Notes under the pieces: generated by a model
What the model was told of the DNA's origin: nothing
What the model saw: only the letters and a program-made list of their open reading frames with translations
Databases searched by the model: none
Origin: Novosphingobium sp.
GTDB lineage: Bacteria; Pseudomonadota; Alphaproteobacteria; Sphingomonadales; Sphingomonadaceae
DNA: 36,211 nucleotides
Assembly (NCBI GenBank): GCA_029247785.1
Contig: JAQWKP010000215.1
Location: 1-36,211, forward strand
Direction of reading: 5' to 3'
Shown: positions 11,032 through 20,582 of the stretch, in pieces
Layout: each line of letters begins with the position of its first letter
Numbering within the stretch: position 1 is the stretch's first letter
Translations under genes and position numbers: made by a program

Positions 11032-12591
11032 ATGGCTGACTTTCCGATCCTGTCCCTGATGCTGGCCGTGCCGCTAGTCGCGGCGCTCATCTGTCTGTTT
11101 GTCGAGGCGAAGGGCGCGCGCACGATCGCGCTTGCTGCAACGCTCGTCGATTTCGCACTCGGCGTACTGCTCTGGGCCAATTACGACATTGGCGGCGCGC
11201 AATGGCAGTTCACTGAGCGAGTCGAGCTGTTTGCTGGTTTCTCCTATGCGCTGGGCATTGATGGCATCGCGCTGATGCTGATCATGCTATCGGTATTCCT
11301 CATGCCGATCTGTATCGGCGCGAGCTGGAAATCGGTCGATAACCGCGTTGGCGAGTACATGGGTTCATTCCTGCTGATGGAAACGCTGATGATCGGCGTG
11401 TTCACTGCGCAGGACCTGTTCCTGTTCTACATCTTCTTCGAGGCCGGCCTGATCCCGATGTATCTGATCATCGGCATCTGGGGCGGGGCCGAGCGGATCT
11501 ACGCCAGCTACAAATTCTTCCTCTACACCCTGCTCGGATCGGTACTTATGCTGATCGCGATGTTGTGGATGGTCAATGAGGCCGGGACGACCACTATCCC
11601 CGTGCTGATGGCTTATGATTTCCCGCCGGGTGCACAGACTTGGCTGTGGCTGGCCTTCTTTGCCAGCTTTGCAGTCAAGATGCCGATGTGGCCGGTCCAT
11701 ACCTGGCTTCCCGACGCCCACGTGCAAGCACCGACTGCCGGCTCGATCATCCTTGCGGGCGTGCTGCTGAAGATGGGCGGTTATGGTTTCATCCGCTTCT
11801 CGCTACCGATGTTTCCGGAAGCTTCGCTTGAGTTCGCCTGGCTGATCTTCGTGCTGGCGATGGTCGCGGTGGTCTATACCAGCCTCGTGGCGTTGGTGCA
11901 GCACGACATGAAGAAGCTGATCGCCTATAGCTCGGTCGCGCATATGGGCATCGTCACCATCGGGCTGTTCGCCTTCAATGTGCAGGGGATCGAAGGCTCG
12001 ATGCTCGTGATGCTGAGCCATGGTCTGGTTTCAGGCGCGCTGTTCCTCAGCGTGGGCGTGATCTACGACCGGCTGCATACGCGCGAGATTGACCGCTACG
12101 GTGGGCTTTCGATCAACATGCCGAAATATTCGCTGTTCTTCATGCTGTTCACCATGGCCTCGGTAGGCCTTCCGGGCACCAGCGGTTTTGTTGGCGAATT
12201 CCTCAGCCTGGCGGGTATCTACCAGGTGTCAACCTGGGTCACTCTGGTGGCGGCCACGGGGATCATCCTTGGCGCGGCTTACATGCTCTATCTTTATCGC
12301 CGGGTGATTTTTGGCGAGCAGAAGAATGAGGATGCGGCCAAGATGCCGGATCTCGATCTGCGTGAGTGGCTGATGATGGGGCCAATCGCCTTGGCGGTGC
12401 TGTGGATGGGGGTTTACCCCGAAAGCTTCCTGGCACCGATGCGCGCGGATATCGCGGCACTTGATGCAAGGGTGGCGCGGGTCAAGCCGGAAGGCGATTC
12501 ACTTTTGAAACTCGCGGAACCCGCAATTGAGGGTGAGGCCACGGAATCTGACGATCACGGCGAAGAGCCAGCGCATGGGGGGGCACACTGA
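11032..12591 (+). CDS. nuoM: NADH-quinone oxidoreductase subunit M
   Basis: FFEAGLIPMYLIIGIWGG, KMPMWPVHTWLPDAHVQAPTAGSIILAGVLLKMGGYG; ATG at 11032 preferred over TTG at 11029. Confidence 0.97.
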   Translation: MADFPILSLMLAVPLVAALICLFVEAKGARTIALAATLVDFALGVLLWANYDIGGAQWQFTERVELFAGFSYALGIDGIALMLIMLSVFLMPICIGASWKSVDNRVGEYMGSFLLMETLMIGVFTAQDLFLFYIFFEAGLIPMYLIIGIWGGAERIYASYKFFLYTLLGSVLMLIAMLWMVNEAGTTTIPVLMAYDFPPGAQTWLWLAFFASFAVKMPMWPVHTWLPDAHVQAPTAGSIILAGVLLKMGGYGFIRFSLPMFPEASLEFAWLIFVLAMVAVVYTSLVALVQHDMKKLIAYSSVAHMGIVTIGLFAFNVQGIEGSMLVMLSHGLVSGALFLSVGVIYDRLHTREIDRYGGLSINMPKYSLFFMLFTMASVGLPGTSGFVGEFLSLAGIYQVSTWVTLVAATGIILGAAYMLYLYRRVIFGEQKNEDAAKMPDLDLREWLMMGPIALAVLWMGVYPESFLAPMRADIAALDARVARVKPEGDSLLKLAEPAIEGEATESDDHGEEPAHGGAH

Positions 12592-14054
12592 TGGACTGGT
12601 CACAGTCACTGCGCCTTATCGCGCCTGAGGAAACGCTGACGATTGCCGGGCTTGTGCTGCTGCTGGTCGCCGCCTGGGCTGGAGACAAGGCTGCGCGGGC
12701 GATTACATGGGTTGCGGTTGCCGCCTTGGCTGGCGCGGCTGCCTTTGTCGTTCCGGCCCTGTGCAGCGGCGCAACCGGGCCAGACACCGTTGCCTTTCTC
12801 GGCCAATACCGGGCCGATGCTTTCGCCAGCTTCGCCAAGCTGCTGATCTATGGCGCTGCGGGAGCCTCGCTACTGATCGCGCCAGTTTTCTTTCAGCGCT
12901 ACCAGGCCTATCGCGCCGAATATCCGGTACTGATCCTGTTCGCCGCGCTTGGCATGGGGATGATGGTATCGGCCGGCGACCTGATTACGCTCTATATCGG
13001 CCTCGAGCTCAATTCTCTTGCTGCCTACGTTCTTGCGGCCTTCCTGCGTGCAGATGATCGTTCTGCCGAAGCGGGCCTCAAATATTTCGTGCTCGGCGCG
13101 CTGGCGAGCGGCATCCTGCTATTCGGCATGAGCCTGACTTATGGCTTTACCGGCACCACCAGCTTCGAAGGTATCCGCGCCGCGCTAGATGGTGATCTGG
13201 CGACGGGCGCATTGTTCGGCATTGTCTTCATGCTGGCGGGCCTGGCTTTCAAAATCAGCGCAGTGCCATTCCACATGTGGACACCGGACGTTTACGAAGG
13301 CGCGCCAACGCCGGTCACCACTTTCTTTGCAACCGCGCCCAAGGTGGCAGCTCTGACGCTCACCATGCGGGTTGCGCTCGATGCGTTCGGAGGTCAGGCG
13401 GACGCCTGGAGGCAGATCGTCATCTTCGTCGCGCTGGCCTCGATCGTGGTTGGTGCATTGGGCGCAATCGGCCAGTCGAACATCAAGCGACTGATGGCCT
13501 ATTCCTCGATCAACAATGTCGGCTTCATGCTGATCGGACTTGCCTCAGCGACGCACAGTGGCGCGTCGGCGATGCTGGTCTATCTTGCGATCTATGTCGC
13601 GATGTCGCTGGGCGGATTTGTCGGCGTGTTGATGCTCAAGCGAGAGGATGGCGAACAGGTTGAGGCGATTTCCGACATTTCCGGGCTTTCCAGCACCCGT
13701 CCGGGCCTTGCTGCCGCGCTGGCGATGATCATGTTCAGCCTTGCTGGTATTCCGCCCTTGTTTGGCTTCTGGGGCAAGTTCGTGGTGTTCCAGGCTGCGG
13801 TTCAGGCCGACCTGATCGCCCTGGCAGCGATCGGAATAGCCGCCTCGGTGATCGGCGCATTTTACTACATCAAGATCGTCAAGATCATGTATTTTGACGA
13901 GCCTGCCGATGTCGTGAAAGGCCGGAGCGACTGGATCCATCAAGGGCTGCTGTGTCTCACCGCGCTATTCATCTCTCCGCTTGGCTATTTTCTGACGATA
14001 TGGCTGGGCGGCCTGGCTGATACGGCGGCAAATTCGCTGTTCCCGGCGATTTGA
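12591..14054 (+). CDS. nuoN: NADH-quinone oxidoreductase subunit N
   Basis: YIGLELNSLAAYVLAAFLR, AEAGLKYFVLGALASGILLFG, FKISAVPFHMWTPDVYEGAPTPVTTFF. Confidence 0.97.
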   Translation: MDWSQSLRLIAPEETLTIAGLVLLLVAAWAGDKAARAITWVAVAALAGAAAFVVPALCSGATGPDTVAFLGQYRADAFASFAKLLIYGAAGASLLIAPVFFQRYQAYRAEYPVLILFAALGMGMMVSAGDLITLYIGLELNSLAAYVLAAFLRADDRSAEAGLKYFVLGALASGILLFGMSLTYGFTGTTSFEGIRAALDGDLATGALFGIVFMLAGLAFKISAVPFHMWTPDVYEGAPTPVTTFFATAPKVAALTLTMRVALDAFGGQADAWRQIVIFVALASIVVGALGAIGQSNIKRLMAYSSINNVGFMLIGLASATHSGASAMLVYLAIYVAMSLGGFVGVLMLKREDGEQVEAISDISGLSSTRPGLAAALAMIMFSLAGIPPLFGFWGKFVVFQAAVQADLIALAAIGIAASVIGAFYYIKIVKIMYFDEPADVVKGRSDWIHQGLLCLTALFISPLGYFLTIWLGGLADTAANSLFPAI

Positions 14055-14773
14055 TCCAAACGCTTACAGAAACCGGATCGACCAATGCGGACCTCGCTGC
14101 GCGCTTGAGTGCTGGCGAATATTTGCCGGAAGGTGACTGGCTTGTCGCTGATCGACAGGTGGACGGGCGCGGGCGGCAGGGACGGCAATGGCTGGACGGG
14201 CAGGGTAATTTCATGGGCTCGACCGTGGTTCACCTGCGCGATGGCGATCCGCCGGCCCAGACGCTTGCTCTGGCCACCGCAATCGCGTTGCATCAGATCG
14301 TCAGCCAATATTTGCCCCACAATCTCAAAGCCATGTTGAAATGGCCCAACGATATACTCGTGGATGGTGCCAAACTCGCCGGAATCCTTCTGGAGAGAGT
14401 CGCCGATTCACTAATCATTGGTGTCGGCGTGAATTTGAAATCTGCCCCCGATTTGCCGGATCGCCTAGCAATTGCGCTGTCGCAACTGGGCGACGTTCCG
14501 GATCGCCACGATTTCGCAACGAAGCTTGCAGACCAGTTCGATATCGAGCTTGATCGCTGGCGCAGCTATGGTCTCGCGCCTATCATCGCGCGATGGCTGA
14601 ATGCCGCTCACAGCCTCGGCACTCCTCTGGATGTGCAGACCCAGGACGAAACAAGGCTCAACGGTACTTTTGCCGGGCTTGAAAGCGACGGTAGCTTGCA
14701 ACTTCGCTTGGCGGACGGCACCACAACTGCCATTCACGCGGGCGAAGTTCTCCTGGCAGGCAATCGTGACTAA
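14051..14773 (+). CDS. birA: Biotin--[acetyl-CoA-carboxylase] ligase, catalytic form without N-terminal HTH (TTG start)
   Basis: ETGSTNADLAARL, DGRGRQGRQWLDGQGNFMGSTV, LKWPNDILVDGAKLAGILLE; TTGA overlap with nuoN. Confidence 0.92.
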   Translation: MIQTLTETGSTNADLAARLSAGEYLPEGDWLVADRQVDGRGRQGRQWLDGQGNFMGSTVVHLRDGDPPAQTLALATAIALHQIVSQYLPHNLKAMLKWPNDILVDGAKLAGILLERVADSLIIGVGVNLKSAPDLPDRLAIALSQLGDVPDRHDFATKLADQFDIELDRWRSYGLAPIIARWLNAAHSLGTPLDVQTQDETRLNGTFAGLESDGSLQLRLADGTTTAIHAGEVLLAGNRD

Positions 14774-14788
14774 GGATGTGAATGCGCC

Positions 14789-15568
14789 ATGCTGTTAGCT
14801 GTTGATGCGGGGAATACGAATGTCGTGTTTGCGGTCTATGAGGGGCGCAAATCCAAGGCGCGCTGGCGTATTGCCACCGATCCTCGCCGGACGGGTGACG
14901 AATATGCCGTCTGGCTGATGCAATTGCTCGAAATCCGGGGGCTGGAGCGCAGCGACATCACCGAGATCATCATTTCGACCGTAGTTCCGCGTGCGCTGCA
15001 TAATCTGGATGTGCTTGCGCGCAATTATTTCAATGTTGAACCGCTGATTGCTGGTTCTGGCGCCGCCGATTACGCGATTGCCATCGATGTCGACGAGCCG
15101 CGCTCGCTTGGTGCAGATCGGGCCGTCAATGCGGTCGCCGCCCATGACAAATATGGCGGCGACCTGATTATCGTCGATTTCGGCACTGCCACCACGCTGG
15201 ATGCGATCGATTTCAACGGGGCCTACAAAGGCGGGATCATCGCGCCGGGCATCAATCTTTCGCTCGATGCGCTGGTCGGACATACCGCGATGCTGCCGCG
15301 CATCGCCATTGATGTCCCCGAGACAGACAGCGTTATCGGGCGCAATACCGAGGACCAGATGCTGATCGGGGTATTCTGGGGCTATGTGGCGATGATGGAG
15401 GGGCTGATTGCACGCATGCGCGCCGAGATAGGCCGACCAGCCAAGGTGGTCGCAACAGGGGGGCTCGCAGTGCTGTTCGACCAGGCGAGCGACATATTCG
15501 ATGTCGTCGATGGCGATTTGACTCTCGACGGCCTGGCCCTGCTGGCTGAGCGGGCAGCTGGCCAGTGA
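14789..15568 (+). CDS. coaX: Type III pantothenate kinase
   Basis: [60 protein letters not shown]. Confidence 0.95.
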   Translation: MLLAVDAGNTNVVFAVYEGRKSKARWRIATDPRRTGDEYAVWLMQLLEIRGLERSDITEIIISTVVPRALHNLDVLARNYFNVEPLIAGSGAADYAIAIDVDEPRSLGADRAVNAVAAHDKYGGDLIIVDFGTATTLDAIDFNGAYKGGIIAPGINLSLDALVGHTAMLPRIAIDVPETDSVIGRNTEDQMLIGVFWGYVAMMEGLIARMRAEIGRPAKVVATGGLAVLFDQASDIFDVVDGDLTLDGLALLAERAAGQ

Positions 15569-17190
15569 AACCAGGCAAGGAACTGCTGTTCTGCGCGCTC
15601 GGCGGCTCGGGCGAAATCGGCATGAACGTCAACCTGTATGGGTGTGACGGCAAATGGCTGATGGTCGATCTGGGCATGACCTTTGGCGCAAATGAATATC
15701 CCGGAACTGAATTGGTCTTTGCCGATCTCGATTTCATTGAGGAACGCCGCAAGGACCTTATCGGCATCGTGCTGACCCATGCCCATGAGGATCATATCGG
15801 CGCGGTGCCCTACTTCGCTGCCGAACTCGGCGTGCCGCTCTATGCAACGCCCTTCACGGCGAGGCTGGTGCAGGGCAAGCTGGATGAGGCCGGCATTGCC
15901 GATGAAATTGAGCTTCACGTGATCGAGCATCTAGATAGCTTCGATCTCGGCCCGTTCGGCGTGCGCTATGTCCCGCTCGCTCACTCGATCGCCGAGGGCA
16001 ATGCCTTGATGATCGAGACGCCCTATGGACAGATATTCCATACAGGTGACTGGAAGCTTGACGATGAACCCCTGATCGGCACGCCAGCGACCGAAGAAGA
16101 GCTTACCGCCATCGGCGATAGCGGCATTCTTGCGATGGTCTGCGATTCGACCAATGTCTTCAACCATCAGGCATCCGGCTCTGAAGGGGCTGTGCATCGC
16201 GAATTGCTGAAGGAAATGAAGAACCACAGCGGCAAGCGCGTGCTGGTGACGACCTTTGCATCCAATGTCGCACGGTTGCAGACTCTGGGCGAAGTGGCGA
16301 AGGCCAGTAGCCGCCAACTTTGCGTTGCGGGGCGCTCACTCGACCGGATCATCGCCACTGCCAAGGCCAGCGGCTATCTCAAGGATTTTCCTGAAACCGT
16401 CAAGTTTGAAGAGGCGATGGATATCCCGCGCGGCGAAATTATGATCCTTGCCACAGGAGGCCAAGGCGAACCCCGCGCCGCGCTCGCCCGCGTTGCCTCC
16501 GGCTCACACAAGATCAAGCTTGAATCAGGAGATGTCGTATTGTTCTCCAGTAGGCAGATTCCCGGCAATGAAGTAGCCATCGGTCGAATCCAGAACCAGC
16601 TGGCTGACCGCGGTATCCTCATCGTCACCGACAGGCAGAGCCCGATCCATGTTTCAGGCCATCCGGGCAGGCCGGAACTGGAAGCGCTCTATGGATGGTT
16701 GCGACCGGAGATCCTGGTCCCGGTGCATGGCGAGATCAGGCATATGCATGAGCAAGGCAGGCTGGGCCGGGACAATGGTATTGCCAAGGTCGTCGTTCAG
16801 AAAAACGGCGATCTTGTGCGGCTCGCGCCTGGAGAGCCGGGTAAGTTTGATGAAGTACGAGCGGGTAGGTTTGTGCTCGATGGTGACATCATTGCCCCTG
16901 CCGATGGCGAAGCGATCGTCATGCGCAGGCGGCTTGCTCATAGCGGGATTGTCAGCGTTGCCGTCGATGGCGAGGGCCAGGTCGAGATAGCAGCGATGGG
17001 CCTCCCGCTTGACGAGGATTACGATGATTTCGTTGCCGAGGCGTCGCGCGATGTGGCCAAGGCTCTATCGAAGCTTGGCAAGGCAGAACGTGCTGACCGG
17101 ATCGAGGCAGCTCGGCTCGCGGCCCGGCGTGCGGCCAATCGCTGGTGTGGAAAGAAGCCGCAAGTGCAGGTCCTGCTGGTCGGGCAATAG
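15565..17190 (+). CDS. rnj: Ribonuclease J (GTG start)
   Basis: [16 protein letters not shown], metallo-beta-lactamase motif [50 protein letters not shown]. Confidence 0.95.
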   Translation: MKPGKELLFCALGGSGEIGMNVNLYGCDGKWLMVDLGMTFGANEYPGTELVFADLDFIEERRKDLIGIVLTHAHEDHIGAVPYFAAELGVPLYATPFTARLVQGKLDEAGIADEIELHVIEHLDSFDLGPFGVRYVPLAHSIAEGNALMIETPYGQIFHTGDWKLDDEPLIGTPATEEELTAIGDSGILAMVCDSTNVFNHQASGSEGAVHRELLKEMKNHSGKRVLVTTFASNVARLQTLGEVAKASSRQLCVAGRSLDRIIATAKASGYLKDFPETVKFEEAMDIPRGEIMILATGGQGEPRAALARVASGSHKIKLESGDVVLFSSRQIPGNEVAIGRIQNQLADRGILIVTDRQSPIHVSGHPGRPELEALYGWLRPEILVPVHGEIRHMHEQGRLGRDNGIAKVVVQKNGDLVRLAPGEPGKFDEVRAGRFVLDGDIIAPADGEAIVMRRRLAHSGIVSVAVDGEGQVEIAAMGLPLDEDYDDFVAEASRDVAKALSKLGKAERADRIEAARLAARRAANRWCGKKPQVQVLLVGQ

Positions 17191-17192
17191 GG

Positions 17193-17486
17193 ATGAAGCT
17201 GACCTCGATCATCGCCATCTATTTGCTGTTCGTGGCGCTCAGCCTGTTCCTTGTCCTGCCATTCGGGATCAAGACTCACGACGAGGCGGGCATCGGAAAG
17301 GTCACTGGCCAGGCAGAAAGCGCGCCGGCCAATTTCAGGCCAGGACGCATTGCTCTGCGCGCTATGACTCTGGCTGCTGTCCTGTTCGGGCTGTATTATG
17401 CCAATTACGTCAATGGCTGGATCGGTGCCCAGGACCTGAATATTTTCGGCACGCCGCCCGGCTCCGAAGAAGTGGCCGGAGCTTGA
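17193..17486 (+). CDS. DUF1467-like small membrane protein
   Basis: MKLTSIIAIYLLFVALSLFLVLPFGIKT...; 2 predicted TM segments; characteristic short alphaproteobacterial protein. Confidence 0.75.
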   Translation: MKLTSIIAIYLLFVALSLFLVLPFGIKTHDEAGIGKVTGQAESAPANFRPGRIALRAMTLAAVLFGLYYANYVNGWIGAQDLNIFGTPPGSEEVAGA

Positions 17487-17503
17487 ACTACGAAGCTCAA
17501 GGA

Positions 17504-20500
17504 TCAGTCGCGGAGGCGTTCAATGCCCTGTGCCAGCGCGACGTAAAGCTTGCCCATATCCGACGATAGCAGTGTTACGCCCAGCGCATGACCGTCTCGC
17601 GTCGACAGCACCTGGCGCAGTATCGCCTCGAAATCGTGGACATAGCGGCTGACATGCTCGCGGAAATCCTGGTCGCGCTCGTAAACCTGCTGGATCGACT
17701 TGGCATCGCTGGAATCAATCAGGTTGACCGCACGTCTGGTAAAAATTCCCCGGTCTCCACGCAGATAGGCTGCCCATGACGTGTCCGATACTTCGGTGGA
17801 TAGCGCCTTGGCGATGTCGATTGAGTTGGAATTGAGCGTCTCGGTGATCAGCGCTACGCGGCGAGAGAAATCATTGTCGACCTGTTCTTCGGCACGCTCT
17901 CGCGCATGGGTGACCCGCTGCTCGAGATTGCCAACCAATTCGCTGACTGCTGCAAGCTGATCGCGCAGCTGGATAGTCGCTTCCCGACTCACTCCGGAGG
18001 CATGGGCGGCAGCCTGTTCCAGCTTGCCGGATGCTTCTGCGGTTGAGATGCGGATCGCTCGGTCGATCGCTTCGGCGCTTACCGCGCCAAGCCTTTCGGC
18101 CAGCGCATTTATGCTTGAGGCCCCGGTTTCATCGATTGCCGCCACCGTATCGCGGGCCGATTGCGAGAGTTTTTCGAGAGCCTGCGACAACTCGGCCTGG
18201 GCCTTGCCGGCGATCCGCTCGCTATGCTCATCCAGTTCCTCGAGTGAACGGAGGAGGGCGGCAAATGTCTCGTTCTGCTCAACACCGCGATCATTGAGCG
18301 TTTGATGCAGGGCCTCGGCCTGGGACGTCAAAGCGATCAAGGTTTCACCTGAACTCTCGATGCGATCGGCCATTGCATTGCCGGTGCCGCCTGCCTGTTC
18401 GAGCGCCTCGCCTAGATGTGCAATCCTGTTCTCGATCGTAGTGAGGCGCTCCTCGGAGAATTTCAGGGCTTCCGGCAACTCTGCGCGGCTGTTTTCGGCG
18501 CTGGCGTTGATCAACTCCAACAAACGAACGCTCGCATCGGTCAGGCTGGCAACACCCTCTTCGGCTCTTCCCAGCAATGATTGGGCGTGGAACACACCCG
18601 TTGTGATCGATTTCATTCCGTCTGAAATACTTTCTCGTGCCTCGTCGCCGCGCGAAGCAAGTTCGCCGAGGCGCTGGCCGGATGCTTCGAGTTCGGCAGT
18701 GACTTCGCCAGCGGTCTGTGAGATTTCCGCGCCTTGCTGCTGGTGCCTTGAGAGGCGGGTGCCAATTTCCGCGGCTAGGTGGGTGAGCAGCTTGCCCAGA
18801 CCGGCGACGGCCTGTTCCTCGCCTTCTGTCAATTCACTGCGCCTGCGTTCGATTTCCACGGAAATTGTCTGGCCGCGCCGGGTCGCCTCTTTATCGAGGG
18901 CTTCAAACCGCTCTGACAAATCCTTGATGAGGTTTGCGTGGCGATCCTCGAGCCTGCCCTGGTGCAGCGCAACTTGCGAAAGCATGGCGCTTGCTCTGTC
19001 CGACAGCTCGGCGTCGAGAGTTGCGCTCTTTTCCGAAAGCTCGGCCATGACCTGGACGTGGCGCGCTTGCAGAGCTTCCTGCTGCTGGTCCAGTTCCGTG
19101 CCAAGCACCTGTCCACGCCCGGCTATTTCGCGGGAAACAGCTTTGATCCGCTCGGACAGGCCGGTGATCCATTGGCTATTACTCACATCTGCGTCAATAC
19201 GAAGCTGCTCGAGTCCAGTAGAAAAGCTCTCGCTGCTTTGCACAAGTCGGGCTTCGATATTCTCCGCATCTCTCGCGAAATCTTGCAGTCTGGATTGTGC
19301 CGATGCAGCCAAATGCTCCTGTGCGTCTTGCATCGCTGAGAACACCTCGGTGTGGCCAGTTTCGAATGCGGCTAGCCCCGATTGCCATTCCTCGAGCGCC
19401 TGCTTCTCGCTTTCGAGTAGCGAGTCCGAGATCGCGGTTCCCTCGTAGCGCAATTCAGATAGCCGGGTCCTGAGCGAAGCGAGCCGCTCTTCCTCCTGTC
19501 TCTCGACTATCTCTTTCGCTTCGTCCAGCTCTTCGCCAAGCGCCTTGGCGCGACTGCGGATTGTTCCCAGCGCTTCGACCTCGCGCATCTCGAGCTGTGT
19601 ACGGAATTCGGCCCCCTCCTTGTTGAGCGCAGCAAAGTGAGTGGTGGCGACATTTGCCATCTGGTCGCAATGGCGCTGGAATTCCTCGATCGTCTCGCTG
19701 GTGTGTTTACGCAGCACGATAATTTCGCGACTGCACGCCTGACCGAACTCGTTCAAGCGGTTGAAGCCATCGATCATTTCCTCGATTTGAACTTTGGCGG
19801 TTCGTCCGGCGTTGGCGATATTGTTGGTTACGTCCTTGGCCGAGCTGGCGATCACTGGTAGTTGGCCGCGCAGCTTTTCCATGTTCTCAAGCGCGGCTTC
19901 GCTAACACTGCCGATCGCTTCAACACGTTCGCCATTGTCCTGGACAAGCTCTTGCAGCCGATCAGCATTATGGCTGAGCCGGTCGGAAGCCATGCGGCCA
20001 AGCGCTTCGAGATCGCGCGACTGGGAGGCAAGGAACTCGCGCGCAAGGCTCAATTCGCGATTGACAGTCAGCAGACGCGCTTCAAGTCGGCTTGATTCAT
20101 CTGAAAGTAGCCGAGCAGCATTTCCGAAGCGGTTTGATTCTCTACGGCTGTTTCGCATCAATAGCAGCCAACCCAAGCTTATCAGCATGATGGGAACGGA
20201 CCATTGCGTGATTAATCCCGCCCAACCGGCAGGAGTGAGCCCAAGCTGCAACTCGCTCCATCGCGCCCACCCGAAAAATCCCGTCCAGGAGATGGCAGCG
20301 ATTCCCGCGAGTGCGTGGGGGATCCAAGCGAGAAATGAATGGGAGCCACTTTCCTCTTCCAGGTCATCTGCTTCGACGGTCCAGTCTGATTCCTCGTCAA
20401 TGGTGTCGGTCAGCAGGAGTTCGCTTCCCTCCTCCATCTCGATTTGCGTACCCTCGGCAGGCGCTTTTTCGTCGCCAGAGCCGAATGCGATGATCCGATT

Positions 20501-20512
20501 TTGTCCCGTCAT
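17504..20512 (-). CDS. Large membrane-anchored coiled-coil protein (1002 aa), TipN-like architecture
   Basis: Acidic N-terminus, two hydrophobic segments (LAWIPHALAGIAAISWTGFFGWA and GLITQWSVPIMLISLGWLLLM), about 750 residues of heptad-rich helix, conserved-looking globular C-terminus (TSWAAYLRGDRGIFTRRAVNLIDSSDAKSIQQVYERDQDFREHVSRYVHDFEAILRQVL). Confidence 0.85.
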   Translation of the reverse strand: MTGQNRIIAFGSGDEKAPAEGTQIEMEEGSELLLTDTIDEESDWTVEADDLEEESGSHSFLAWIPHALAGIAAISWTGFFGWARWSELQLGLTPAGWAGLITQWSVPIMLISLGWLLLMRNSRRESNRFGNAARLLSDESSRLEARLLTVNRELSLAREFLASQSRDLEALGRMASDRLSHNADRLQELVQDNGERVEAIGSVSEAALENMEKLRGQLPVIASSAKDVTNNIANAGRTAKVQIEEMIDGFNRLNEFGQACSREIIVLRKHTSETIEEFQRHCDQMANVATTHFAALNKEGAEFRTQLEMREVEALGTIRSRAKALGEELDEAKEIVERQEEERLASLRTRLSELRYEGTAISDSLLESEKQALEEWQSGLAAFETGHTEVFSAMQDAQEHLAASAQSRLQDFARDAENIEARLVQSSESFSTGLEQLRIDADVSNSQWITGLSERIKAVSREIAGRGQVLGTELDQQQEALQARHVQVMAELSEKSATLDAELSDRASAMLSQVALHQGRLEDRHANLIKDLSERFEALDKEATRRGQTISVEIERRRSELTEGEEQAVAGLGKLLTHLAAEIGTRLSRHQQQGAEISQTAGEVTAELEASGQRLGELASRGDEARESISDGMKSITTGVFHAQSLLGRAEEGVASLTDASVRLLELINASAENSRAELPEALKFSEERLTTIENRIAHLGEALEQAGGTGNAMADRIESSGETLIALTSQAEALHQTLNDRGVEQNETFAALLRSLEELDEHSERIAGKAQAELSQALEKLSQSARDTVAAIDETGASSINALAERLGAVSAEAIDRAIRISTAEASGKLEQAAAHASGVSREATIQLRDQLAAVSELVGNLEQRVTHARERAEEQVDNDFSRRVALITETLNSNSIDIAKALSTEVSDTSWAAYLRGDRGIFTRRAVNLIDSSDAKSIQQVYERDQDFREHVSRYVHDFEAILRQVLSTRDGHALGVTLLSSDMGKLYVALAQGIERLRD
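18800..19159 (-). repeat. Three tandem degenerate 40-aa (120-bp) repeats within the coiled-coil gene
   Basis: Residues 452-491 LSERIKAVSREIAGRGQVLGTELDQQQEALQARHVQVMAE; 492-531 LSEKSATLDAELSDRASAMLSQVALHQGRLEDRHANLIKD; 532-571 LSERFEALDKEATRRGQTISVEIERRRSELTEGEEQAVAG. Confidence 0.7.
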
Positions 20513-20542
20513 TCCCCTGAAATACCAAATCTTACCAGGAGA

Positions 20543-20572
20543 TAAACCCTAGATTAACCATGAGCGGGTTAA
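20543..20572. promoter_or_regulatory. CtrA-like box (TAAA-N7-TTAAC) overlapping TTAACC-N7-GGTTAA dyad in the divergent intergenic region
   Basis: TAAACCCTAGATTAAC at 20543-20558, one mismatch to TTAA-N7-TTAAC; perfect 6-bp arms TTAACC (20554-20559)/GGTTAA (20567-20572). Confidence 0.4.
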
Positions 20573-20582
20573 GCAGCATCCC

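Noticed and set aside
12591-14054. Overlapping alternative-frame ORFs inside nuoN (e.g. 12707-13057, 13277-13663)
   Set aside because: Arg/Cys-rich off-frame translations typical of GC-rich coding DNA; no independent evidence.
17479-17498. GAGCTT-N8-AAGCTC inverted repeat in the convergent DUF1467/coiled-coil gap
   Set aside because: Only 6-bp arms and no T-run; could be chance. Not called as a terminator.
18360-19448. 362-aa plus-strand ORF (and 19794-20552, 252 aa) antisense to the coiled-coil gene
   Set aside because: Low-complexity Ser/Ala/Arg/Cys-rich translation typical of the shadow frame of a Glu/Ala/Leu-rich coiled-coil gene; no family resemblance.
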